Source: Kiritimatiellia bacterium
GTDB lineage: Bacteria > Verrucomicrobiota > Kiritimatiellia > RFP12 > UBA1067
Reading direction: 5' to 3'
NCBI GenBank assembly: GCA_016284515.1
Contig: JAEEOY010000142.1
Span: 1-34,760 of the forward strand
DNA: 34,760 bases
Of this stretch, positions 8,525 to 15,539 are shown one piece after another (position 1 is the stretch's first letter; each line of letters starts with the position of its first letter). Below the pieces are notes generated by a model. The model saw only the letters and a program-made list of their open reading frames with translations. It searched no databases and had not been told where the DNA came from. Made by a program: the position numbers and the translations under genes.

Positions 8525-9658
8525 CTACAGAAGTTCCGACATGCGCTTGGCGAACACGCGGCCCATCTGCACCGAGCCGTAGTCGTTCGGATGTATGTAG
8601 TCGTGCGTCGCCTCCCCGTCCGTGGGCAGCATTCCGTCGCACGGAAGATAGTGCAACTTCCCGTCGAGCGCGCCGGCGGACTTCATCTCCTCGTAAACGC
8701 CTTTCAGCGCCTCGTTTGGTCCGAACCTGAAACCCGACGCCTCCGGTCCCTCGCAGAGGAGAATCGGAACGTCCGGACGCAGCGAGTGGAGCCTTTCGAG
8801 AAACGGCTTGGCACGCTCGCGGATGATCTTCTCGTCGCAGTTCCACGCGGTGTCGACCACATAGAGCGCCGCGTCGGAAACAGCCATCACGTCCGCCATC
8901 TCGATTTCGAGCCGCGCGCTGCCGGAGAAGCCAAGGTTCACGTATGGTACGTCCAGCGCGCGCGCGGCAAGCGCCGTGAACATGAGACCTGGGCGCGACG
9001 CGCAGCCTCCGTGCACGAGCGAGGTGCCGTAGTGCACCACGGGCTTCGTCCTTCCGCCTGCGTGGCTCGCCGGCGCGAGCTTAGAGCCGGACGCCACGCC
9101 TATGCGCACCCACTTCAGGTTGGCGCGGATCGGAAGATACACGAGCACCTGGCGGACGCCGCTCCCGGAGAGGTCCGCGCGCGTCTCGTCCCATGCCGCG
9201 GCCTTGCCCGTCGCCTCGTCGACGACGCTTCCGAGGCGTCCGTTCTTGACGAAGCGCCATCCTTCCGCGCCGCGGACATAGATGTCGACGCCGTACATCC
9301 CCTGACGCGGAATGTACGGATCCTGATGCGACTTCTGCTCGCACTCCCAGCGGACCCCGATCTTGGACGAGTCGGTCTCGAGGAAGAAGTAGTGTCCAGT
9401 GGAGTTGTGCCCCATCCAGCGGACGCTCTCTGGCACCTTCTCCGCGAACGCAGCGGGGATGCGTCCGTAGGGAGTCTCCGTTTCCGGACATACCTTCGAC
9501 TCCATCGGCAGCTTCGCCGCGTCTATCCAGACCATTCCGTCCGCGGACGCCATCGCGGTGTCCGCGGCAATGCGGGAATCAAACTTCGACACGTCGGCGC
9601 GCGCGCAGAGCGCCGCTGCCGCCACGGCCGCCAGAACACATGACTTCATCAGTTTCAT
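8525..9658 (-). CDS. Secreted SGNH/GDSL-family hydrolase (acetyl-esterase type)
   Basis: 377 residues. The start is placed at ATG 9658, because TATAAT lies six bases upstream and the protein then begins with a clean signal peptide ending near ARA-DV (residue 21-22); a longer frame to 9694 would bury the promoter. An N-terminal beta-sandwich of the SGNH_hydro_N type (about 30-200) precedes a Lipase_GDSL_3-like domain with the nucleophile in HYGTSL (Ser213), a glycine block NLGFSGSA and the acid/histidine pair DYIHPND (Asp353, His356). All catalytic residues are present. Together with the neighbouring arabinofuranosidase it suggests de-esterification of acetylated polysaccharides, but the substrate is inferred only. 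Each of these genes has its own promoter, so the link is by neighbourhood rather than operon. Confidence 0.85.
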   Translation of the reverse strand: MKLMKSCVLAAVAAAALCARADVSKFDSRIAADTAMASADGMVWIDAAKLPMESKVCPETETPYGRIPAAFAEKVPESVRWMGHNSTGHYFFLETDSSKIGVRWECEQKSHQDPYIPRQGMYGVDIYVRGAEGWRFVKNGRLGSVVDEATGKAAAWDETRADLSGSGVRQVLVYLPIRANLKWVRIGVASGSKLAPASHAGGRTKPVVHYGTSLVHGGCASRPGLMFTALAARALDVPYVNLGFSGSARLEIEMADVMAVSDAALYVVDTAWNCDEKIIRERAKPFLERLHSLRPDVPILLCEGPEASGFRFGPNEALKGVYEEMKSAGALDGKLHYLPCDGMLPTDGEATHDYIHPNDYGSVQMGRVFAKRMSELL

Positions 9659-9664
9659 GCCGCT

Positions 9665-9673
9665 ATTATATCC
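9665..9673 (-). promoter_or_regulatory. -10 promoter, leaderless geometry (SGNH gene)
   Basis: The minus strand reads GGA-TATAAT, then AGCGGC, then ATG 9658. The six-base spacing and the GCGGC-ATG junction are nearly identical to those of the upstream GH51 gene. Confidence 0.7.
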
Positions 9674-9737
9674 TATCGTTCGCGCCTGAGTCAATCACAC
9701 CGACAACGCCTGGGCAACCACCTGAAAAACGAGACAA

Positions 9738-9766
9738 AAAAACAGGCCCTCAAATGAGGGCCTGAG
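9738..9766 (-). terminator. Intrinsic terminator of the FAD oxidoreductase gene
   Basis: On the minus strand a perfect 9-base stem (CAGGCCCTC/GAGGGCCTG, loop ATTT) is followed at once by seven T residues (9744-9738). It lies 24 bases after the stop codon. This is the clearest terminator in the window. Confidence 0.93.
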
Positions 9767-9790
9767 GGGAAGATGACTTTCTGCCGCGGA

Positions 9791-11200
9791 CTACACCTCG
9801 TAGTAGACGCCCTGGAGGCGTAGCACCTTGGCAAGGTCTGCATAGGGGAGTGCGCGCGGAGCGATGCCCTTCTGCGCCGACAACGCCGCCGCTACGCCCG
9901 CGGCCTGTCCCGTCATCATGCATGGGGCGATGAGGCGGAAGGTGTCGATCGTGTCGCCCCTGCCGAGGCAGCGTCCTGCGCAGAGGAGGTTGTCGACTTT
10001 CTTCGGAAGCAGCTGACGGTACGGAACAGGAAACGCCGCGTGGGGTCCGTCGTGCCCGCACCAGCCAATGCAGTCGCTGAATTTAAGGCCATCCTCTATC
10101 TCCCTGCGGCCTATCACAAATTCCGCGTCAATGAGCCGAGTGCCGCGTACGCCTATCTGCGATGCCGAGTTTGAGGTGTAGACTCGCTCCCAGCCGGGCG
10201 TCGCACGCATATCCTGGACTTTTTCCCAGTTCTCTTTTCGCTGGGCGATCTCAATGCGCGTGAGGTCGCGCACGGAAATTCCGTTCGCCGTCGACATCGT
10301 GCCGCCGCTCCAGCACGCATCGGGATTGCCCTCGTTGCCGCGCTCCACAAACTGCGCCGTCGAACCTTCGGGCCTGCGGATCGTGTCCATGTTGGCCCAG
10401 CGAAAAACCGTTGATACACCCGAGGTGATCTGGCTGTAGTCGCCTCCCGCCTTGAAGAGCATGTCTGCGTCTCCAGTGCAGTCAACGACCTGCTTGGCGA
10501 GGATCGCCTTGCGGCCCTCCTTTGACTCGAAAACAACGCCGAGCACCCTGTCGCCGTCCTGTATGACGTCCACGCCCCAGCAGTGGAAAAACATCTCGAT
10601 GTTCTTCTGCTCCGCCACCATCTCGTCCATGAGATACTTCGCGGCCTCGGGATCGACCGTCGGCAGCCAGTGACTTGCCGGACATGTGTTCTCGGGCTGG
10701 CTTGAGAAGTTTTTGCCGAACTTTCCGACACGCTCCATGAACTCCCCGCACACGCCGCGCGTAACGAGGTCCCACTTGCCGTCGACGTTCCGCGAAGTCG
10801 CCAGTACGATGAGCACCATGCCATTCGTGAAGAGTCCGCCGAGCGAACCATAGCGCTCCACAAGCGCGACCCTCGATCCGGCGCGCGCGGCCGAAACCGC
10901 GGCGGCGAAGCCGGCGGGGCCTCCGCCCACGACGACGACGTCCGTCTCGTGGAACACCGGAAGCTCCTTCGCGGGCTCGTAGACCTTTCCGTCCTTGATA
11001 AAGCAGCTCGGACCGTCCGTCTGAGTGTGCTCAAGCGGGAAGACATGCTTGCCGAACCAGACGTTCATGGGATCGCCGCAGCTGCCCTCGGGCAAAGCGC
11101 TGGAGTCCGGCACGTACTCGTCGCCAAACGCAGCACCGGTCGCAAGGGCGGCACCGCCCAGACCGAGCCTCTTGAGAAATTCTCGCTTTGTTATCTGCAT
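9791..11200 (-). CDS. FAD-dependent oxidoreductase with Tat-like signal (FAD_oxidored family)
   Basis: 469 residues. The N-terminus TKREFLKRLGLGGAAL resembles a twin-arginine export signal, with KR in place of RR, so export is likely but not certain. A linker leads to the dinucleotide-binding motif VVVGGGPAGFAAAVSAARAG (GGGPAG at 92-97) and ERYGSLGG. The C-terminal part carries NLLCAGRCLGRG and MMTGQAAGVAAAL, typical of PF12831 FAD-dependent oxidoreductases that are common in PVC and Bacteroidetes glycan loci. The substrate is not known. AGGAG stands 9 bases before ATG 11200. It has its own promoter, a structured leader and a strong terminator, so it is probably monocistronic. Confidence 0.85.
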   Translation of the reverse strand: MQITKREFLKRLGLGGAALATGAAFGDEYVPDSSALPEGSCGDPMNVWFGKHVFPLEHTQTDGPSCFIKDGKVYEPAKELPVFHETDVVVVGGGPAGFAAAVSAARAGSRVALVERYGSLGGLFTNGMVLIVLATSRNVDGKWDLVTRGVCGEFMERVGKFGKNFSSQPENTCPASHWLPTVDPEAAKYLMDEMVAEQKNIEMFFHCWGVDVIQDGDRVLGVVFESKEGRKAILAKQVVDCTGDADMLFKAGGDYSQITSGVSTVFRWANMDTIRRPEGSTAQFVERGNEGNPDACWSGGTMSTANGISVRDLTRIEIAQRKENWEKVQDMRATPGWERVYTSNSASQIGVRGTRLIDAEFVIGRREIEDGLKFSDCIGWCGHDGPHAAFPVPYRQLLPKKVDNLLCAGRCLGRGDTIDTFRLIAPCMMTGQAAGVAAALSAQKGIAPRALPYADLAKVLRLQGVYYEV

Positions 11201-11218
11201 TGATCAACTCCTGGTTTC

Positions 11219-11254
11219 GAGCCGCCGGATTCCACATCGGAAGACCTGCGGCTC
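11219..11254 (-). promoter_or_regulatory. Stem-loop in the leader of the FAD oxidoreductase mRNA
   Basis: Outer arms GAGCCGC and GCGGCTC (7 bases) enclose a second stem TTCC-GATGT-GGAA. The structure lies between the promoter and the Shine-Dalgarno sequence in a leader of about 60 bases. I do not recognise it as a known riboswitch. Confidence 0.45.
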
Positions 11255-11267
11255 CCTACACCGCGAT

Positions 11268-11297
11268 ATTTTATCATATGTCCCACGTGAGAGTCAA
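11268..11297 (-). promoter_or_regulatory. Sigma70-type promoter of the FAD oxidoreductase gene
   Basis: TTGACT (11297-11292), an 18-base spacer, and TGA-TAAAAT (-10 at 11273-11268) on the minus strand. The -35 begins directly after the stop codon of the upstream glycan gene. The predicted leader is about 60 bases. Confidence 0.75.
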
Positions 11298-13022
11298 TTA
11301 TACGGAAGTATAGTTCACCTTCCGCTTGATCCGGAGGCCGAATACGCGCAGGCGCATGTATCCGTCGCGCGAATACTTGCGGTACCAGAAGAAACGCGCG
11401 ATCTTGCGAAGCCACGCCAGGCGGCGCCAGCGCCGGTTTGCGCGGCGAGCAGCAAGGACGAGCGGCATCGGACCTATTATCTGCTTCGTCGTCGTCCCGT
11501 ACGCACGCGAGGCGTCGGCGTACTTGCGCATCAGATACCGCCTCTGCTCGAAGAAGCGCTTCGTTATGTGTCCGAACGAATAGTGGTGGTTTCTGACGCC
11601 AAGCACCTTCGTCCTCACGCCGAAGCGCTCGAAGGCGTTCATCTCGAAATCCTCTGCATAGAGGTCGAAGGTAAGGTTCTCGTCGAATCTGAGGCTGTAG
11701 TCGCGCACGAGATCGGAATGGACGATCAGGCAGTTGCAGTCCGCCGTGAGCACCGGAACCGGCGCGGAGATCGGACTCCCGTAAAGCCCGAGGTCAGATC
11801 CGTCGCGGTTCGAGTTGAGCGCCCACAGCGCGTCGCCTCCCGGACGCGTCGAGCGCGCGCCGACGGTTCCGTATATGCATCTCGGGTCGACCCTGTCGAG
11901 GCACGCGCCGAGCGGCTCTAGGAACTCGTAGTCCTCGTGGAGGAAGACGAACCACGCCGGACGCGAGTAGTCCCATCCCTCAAGGAAGGAATTGTATCGC
12001 CGCGTCACCGGAAGGTTCTCTGCAAGGTTGTCGAACGCGACGAACTCCGCGCCCGCGTTGTTCGGATTCCCCTTCACGAGCCTGTCGTACATCGCCTTGT
12101 CGCGCACGACCGTCACGAACACGCATCCGGACGAGTCGGCGCGTCCGCTGCGCCACGCGCCCGCGCGCCGGAAGACCGGAATCTTCAGCACCTTCGCGAT
12201 CTCGCCTCCATCCGCCGTGCGCTTGCGCTGGAAGAAGAAGCGCCCGACGCCCTCGAGCACGCCCATCACGCGTCCGCGCCTGCGCCACGCCGCGAGGCGT
12301 CCGTGCGGATCCGAGATCCGCCCGTCTCCGTCGCACGCCGCAAAGCCGAGGATTCGCTCGAGGTAGTGTCCGCGCGTCGTAGTCGTGTGAACCCGCGCCT
12401 CCGAGAAGTCGTCCGCGGCAAATACGCCGCGCACCTTCGCGAGCGCCGAGGATCGGACGACGAACATCGTTCCGGCGACAAACTCCGGCACGGCGGGGCG
12501 GATGCCGAGCTTCGCAGCCATCTCGAGCGCCGTGTCGAAGCCGGCCTGCTCCGGACGCCACGGAGTGTCCTCGCGGCGAAGGATGCACTTTAGTCCCGCT
12601 ACCATGTTGACCTTCGGGTCGGATTCCATCCGCGCCATCGAAGCCTCCCAGTCGGCGCGCGTCCGCACGAAGTCGAGCAGGTACTCTCGCCAGCGGCTGC
12701 CGGAGAAGTCCGCGTGGTTCATGCGGAACGGAACGTCTTCCGGACGGTCGCACTTCGTGTGCAGCTTCAGGATGTGGCTGTAGCGCGAGAGGTCCGTCTC
12801 GTTCAGCACCTTGAGGAACGGCCACACGTCGTACCCGACGTTCTCGCACTCGACGAACCTCGCGTCCGTGAAGCACCGCCTCGCCTCCTCCAGCGCGGCA
12901 GGCGCGGAATACGTGACGACGACGTCGTGCGGCTCCGTGACGTTGGCCACGCAGTCGGCAAGCTCGCGCACGAACTCCGGATAGAAGCAGTGCACCACGC
13001 AGAGGACGCGTCTACTTTCCAC
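11298..13022 (-). CDS. Two-domain RgpF / StrF-type glycosyltransferase-like protein (surface glycan assembly)
   Basis: 574 residues from GTG 13022, chosen because GGAGG lies 5 bases upstream and the gene then overlaps the preceding stop by only 11 bases; an open frame upstream to 13106 would overlap more. The N-terminal part (about 1-250) matches rhamnan synthesis protein F: VLCVVHCFYPE, VGYDVWPFLKVL, ILKLHTKCDRP. The C-terminal part (about 290-530) resembles the Glyco_tranf_2_5/StrF fold: VTVVRDKAMYDRLVKGNPNN, RRYNSFLEGW, FVFLHEDYEF. The last 50 residues are strongly basic. A role in building a rhamnose-containing or similar surface polysaccharide is inferred from these families and from the coupled upstream genes. 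Confidence 0.75.
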   Translation of the reverse strand: MESRRVLCVVHCFYPEFVRELADCVANVTEPHDVVVTYSAPAALEEARRCFTDARFVECENVGYDVWPFLKVLNETDLSRYSHILKLHTKCDRPEDVPFRMNHADFSGSRWREYLLDFVRTRADWEASMARMESDPKVNMVAGLKCILRREDTPWRPEQAGFDTALEMAAKLGIRPAVPEFVAGTMFVVRSSALAKVRGVFAADDFSEARVHTTTTRGHYLERILGFAACDGDGRISDPHGRLAAWRRRGRVMGVLEGVGRFFFQRKRTADGGEIAKVLKIPVFRRAGAWRSGRADSSGCVFVTVVRDKAMYDRLVKGNPNNAGAEFVAFDNLAENLPVTRRYNSFLEGWDYSRPAWFVFLHEDYEFLEPLGACLDRVDPRCIYGTVGARSTRPGGDALWALNSNRDGSDLGLYGSPISAPVPVLTADCNCLIVHSDLVRDYSLRFDENLTFDLYAEDFEMNAFERFGVRTKVLGVRNHHYSFGHITKRFFEQRRYLMRKYADASRAYGTTTKQIIGPMPLVLAARRANRRWRRLAWLRKIARFFWYRKYSRDGYMRLRVFGLRIKRKVNYTSV

Positions 13023-14049
13023 CGCCACCTCCCTCGAAGCCGAACTTTCGCTTTGTGCCGAGCACCCTGGTGGGCGCGAACTCCTTCCATATGAGGTTCC
13101 ATCCATACATGTCGCCGAACTGCTCCGTCACGGCGCTCCAGTCCGGGTTGTAGCTCGCCACCGTGCGCAGATGGTAGTCGGGATGCTCCGCCGGGAAGTT
13201 CGCCGCGTCATCCCTGTGGCAGACGACGAGGAACTCGAAGTTGCGTCCGCCGCGCGAGCGCAGCCATTCGATGTATCGACGCGCGTATTCGTCGCCCTTC
13301 GGTGTGTCGACGCGCTTCATCTTGAGGACGCACAGAGTCGGCTCCTCGTCGCGCAGCTGGCGGTAGAACTTCTCGCGCAAGTACGCGGCGCGCGAACGTA
13401 TCTCGGCCTTCACCGCCTCGAGGTCCGACTCGCCGGGGTTGAATGCGCCTGCATTGTAGTGGGAGTGCATCAGCACGCCGGTCGCCTTGTCCGCGAAGAC
13501 GTCGCGCGTACCAGTCTTGAGCGTCATGTCGCCGGTGAAGAGTTCGTCGAACCTGTCGAGCGCTAGGAGCATCTTCTCGCATCCGGGACCGCCCGCCCAC
13601 GCGAAGAACGTCGAGTCGAGGAAGCCGTTGGCGCGGATGAACCTGAACGCCATTTCGCAGTTGTACCCCATCAGGAGAAAGTGCTCGTATTTCCTCGGAC
13701 GGATGAACATCCCCGCAATCAGCAACCGCGGCGCATTCGCCGCGCGCCGCAGCGCGATCTTCACGCGGGCGAGCGCGTTGCGGTCGCTCACAATCGGAAC
13801 CTGCCCCGCCTCGAGCTCGCCGTTCTGCCGCACGAGCGCAAGCGCGACGCGTCCGGCGCGGAACGACCACAGGGGCGTCTCGCGCGCATGGAACGGCAGC
13901 GGACAGTTCTTGTCCTTGCCTATCTTGAAGCGCAGCAGGCGCAGCGCGCCGAACAAGCGAAAGTTGTTCTTGCGGAAGCATTCCGCCCCCGTCACCACTG
14001 CGGTCCATTCCTGCCGCTCCTGATCGCCACCTTGCTTTTCCGCGGACAT
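13012..14049 (-). CDS. Papain-like DUF1796-type protein of a glycan cassette
   Basis: 345 residues. The start is ATG 14049, which shares one base with the stop of the upstream glycosyltransferase (TGATG), a typical coupling arrangement; the open frame extends further upstream but only as the off-frame shadow of that gene. The conserved core GYNCEMAFRFIRANGFLDSTFFAW (here Cys131) and the later HSHYN match the Cys and His region of DUF1796 putative cysteine peptidases, which are found in lipopolysaccharide and capsule loci. Residues 1-110 form an additional, unassigned domain. The C-terminus is glycine-rich (FEGGGGGK). Enzymatic activity has not been shown for most of this family, so the role is uncertain. 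Confidence 0.65.
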   Translation of the reverse strand: MSAEKQGGDQERQEWTAVVTGAECFRKNNFRLFGALRLLRFKIGKDKNCPLPFHARETPLWSFRAGRVALALVRQNGELEAGQVPIVSDRNALARVKIALRRAANAPRLLIAGMFIRPRKYEHFLLMGYNCEMAFRFIRANGFLDSTFFAWAGGPGCEKMLLALDRFDELFTGDMTLKTGTRDVFADKATGVLMHSHYNAGAFNPGESDLEAVKAEIRSRAAYLREKFYRQLRDEEPTLCVLKMKRVDTPKGDEYARRYIEWLRSRGGRNFEFLVVCHRDDAANFPAEHPDYHLRTVASYNPDWSAVTEQFGDMYGWNLIWKEFAPTRVLGTKRKFGFEGGGGGK

Positions 14050-14882
14050 CACGCCTCTCCCCTGTGAGCGTACTTGACGAGCATCGCGCGCTTGCGCGCG
14101 CCAAGAGGAAACGAAAAGACAGCCCTCTCGCCCTCTTCGAGGCGCGGCTCGCAATCCGCCGCCTCCCTGCGCCTCTTGAACCGGACGAGCTTGTAGCGTC
14201 CGACCCTCATCCAAACCTTCCTGAGCCACGCGTCGAGCCACGTCGCGCTGAAATGGTGTATCGCATAGCCCTCCGGCGTCGTGAACTCCGACGCGGGGAG
14301 TATCATACCCCCGTCGCCGAAGAGCGCGGTATCTGTTCCGTCCGCGGGACGCACGCCCCAGGCGGACGAGAAATAGTCGACGAATCGGACCGTGTTCGGC
14401 GTCTGGTCGAGCTCTCCGTCGCCCTTCACGAAGGGAAGTCCATCGTAGAGCGAAAGAAGCCCGCGCACCACCTCCCCGCCCGGCACGCTGCCGAGGATTC
14501 CGGACCCGACGAGGGTGCGTCCGTTCTGCACCTCCCAGCCCGCCACGAAGCGGTTCGCGCACAGCGGATCGAGCGGACGGTTCAGCTCCACGTCCGTGTC
14601 GAGGTAGAAGCCGCCGTATCTCTCGAGGACGGCGAGCCGCACCCAGTCGGACGCGAAGGCCCACTTGCGGTGCTCGAGAGCCTCCAGAACATAGCGGCAC
14701 CCGGAGGCGCGCGCGAAGTCGCTCCCCCACTCGCGCAGCTCCCATCCGGGGCAGTACCTGCGCCAGGTATCAAGCCAGGCAACGACCTCCGGTGGCTTCG
14801 GCGAGTCGCCAAGCCAGACGCAGTGCAGAATCTTCGGAATCTCTTGTTTGCCTGTCATTTCCCTTTCTGTAGATTTTCTCAT
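14049..14882 (-). CDS. GT32-type glycosyltransferase (DXD sugar-binding domain)
   Basis: 277 residues. The opening IPKILHCVWLGDSPKP and the block SDWVRLAVLERYGGFYLDTDVEL (DXD at Asp95/Asp97) are diagnostic of the OCH1/capsular-sugar transferase group (Gly_transf_sug), which transfers a hexose from a nucleotide sugar. There is no signal peptide, so it acts in the cytoplasm. It is the first gene of a coupled three-gene cassette. The start is ambiguous: ATG 14882 is used here, but ATG 14858 is also possible, since AAAGGG precedes it and a TGA-GAAAAT box lies 14 bases upstream of it. The 40-base gap to the divergent sigma-factor gene means the two promoters must overlap. Confidence 0.82.
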   Translation of the reverse strand: MRKSTEREMTGKQEIPKILHCVWLGDSPKPPEVVAWLDTWRRYCPGWELREWGSDFARASGCRYVLEALEHRKWAFASDWVRLAVLERYGGFYLDTDVELNRPLDPLCANRFVAGWEVQNGRTLVGSGILGSVPGGEVVRGLLSLYDGLPFVKGDGELDQTPNTVRFVDYFSSAWGVRPADGTDTALFGDGGMILPASEFTTPEGYAIHHFSATWLDAWLRKVWMRVGRYKLVRFKRRREAADCEPRLEEGERAVFSFPLGARKRAMLVKYAHRGEA

Positions 14883-14913
14883 ATATCAGACCAAACCGCA
14901 AGGGGCAATTTTA

Positions 14914-14922
14914 TGGTAAAAT
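14914..14922 (+). promoter_or_regulatory. Extended -10 promoter, leaderless geometry (ECF sigma gene)
   Basis: TGG-TAAAAT, then GTGCTC, then ATG 14929: again exactly six bases between the -10 and the start codon. Confidence 0.68.
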
Positions 14923-14928
14923 GTGCTC

Positions 14929-15528
14929 ATGTCACAAGTTCCAGCGACTTCAGTCTCCCTCCTGAGGGACATCGCCAGCGGCACCGAAAACGCGCGCTGG
15001 GCGGAGTTCGTGCGCATCTACGAGGAGCCGATGCGCGCGTTCCTCGCCGCGCGCTTCCCGTCGGTCGAGGCCGACGACGTCCTGCAGGAGACGATGATCG
15101 CTCTCATGCGCGTGATGCCGGACTACCACTACACGCCGGACGGGAACGGACACTTCAGGAACTATCTCGTCGGAATCCTCAAGCACAAGGCCGAAGACGC
15201 AATCCGCCGCCAGTCGCGCGAAAGCGACAGGCGCGAGCGCATCAGGAAGAGCGCGGCGGATGCGCCGCGCCGCACCCAGGCGCCTGGCGAGGCCGACGAG
15301 GAGGAAAGCTGGCGCCTCGCAGCAATGAACGCCGCGCTCGAGCAGATGCTCTCCGACGAGTCCGTCAACGCGCGTTCGCGCGAAGTGTTCCGCCACGTCG
15401 CGCTCCTGCACGAGCCGCCCGCCGAGGTGGCGGCCGCGTTCGGGATATCGCGCGCGAACGTGGACCAGATCAAGCGCCGCCTCGTCCTCAGGCTCTCCGA
15501 GCTCGTGAAGACGATGACGGCGGAATAG
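14929..15528 (+). CDS. ECF-type RNA polymerase sigma factor
   Basis: 199 residues from ATG 14929; an in-frame GTG at 14923 lies within the expected -10/start spacing and is less likely. Region 2 spans about residues 25-90 (FVRIYEEPMRAFLAARF, DDVLQETMIALMRV, GHFRNYLVGILKHKAED) and region 4 spans about 140-195, with the helix-turn-helix PAEVAAAFGISRANVDQIKRR. The linker (about 95-125) is highly charged. No anti-sigma gene is next to it; its regulator may be elsewhere or it may be controlled by transcription alone. Convergent with the EF-G gene, with only 11 bases between the two stops. Confidence 0.88.
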   Translation: MSQVPATSVSLLRDIASGTENARWAEFVRIYEEPMRAFLAARFPSVEADDVLQETMIALMRVMPDYHYTPDGNGHFRNYLVGILKHKAEDAIRRQSRESDRRERIRKSAADAPRRTQAPGEADEEESWRLAAMNAALEQMLSDESVNARSREVFRHVALLHEPPAEVAAAFGISRANVDQIKRRLVLRLSELVKTMTAE

Positions 15529-15539
15529 GCCGCGCGCGC

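Noticed and set aside
9659-9694. Longer start for the SGNH protein
   Set aside because: The extra codons overlap the TATAAT promoter and hide the signal peptide.
14050-14745. N-terminal extension of the DUF1796-type gene
   Set aside because: The extension is the off-frame translation of the GT32 gene; the TGATG overlap gives a natural start at 14049.
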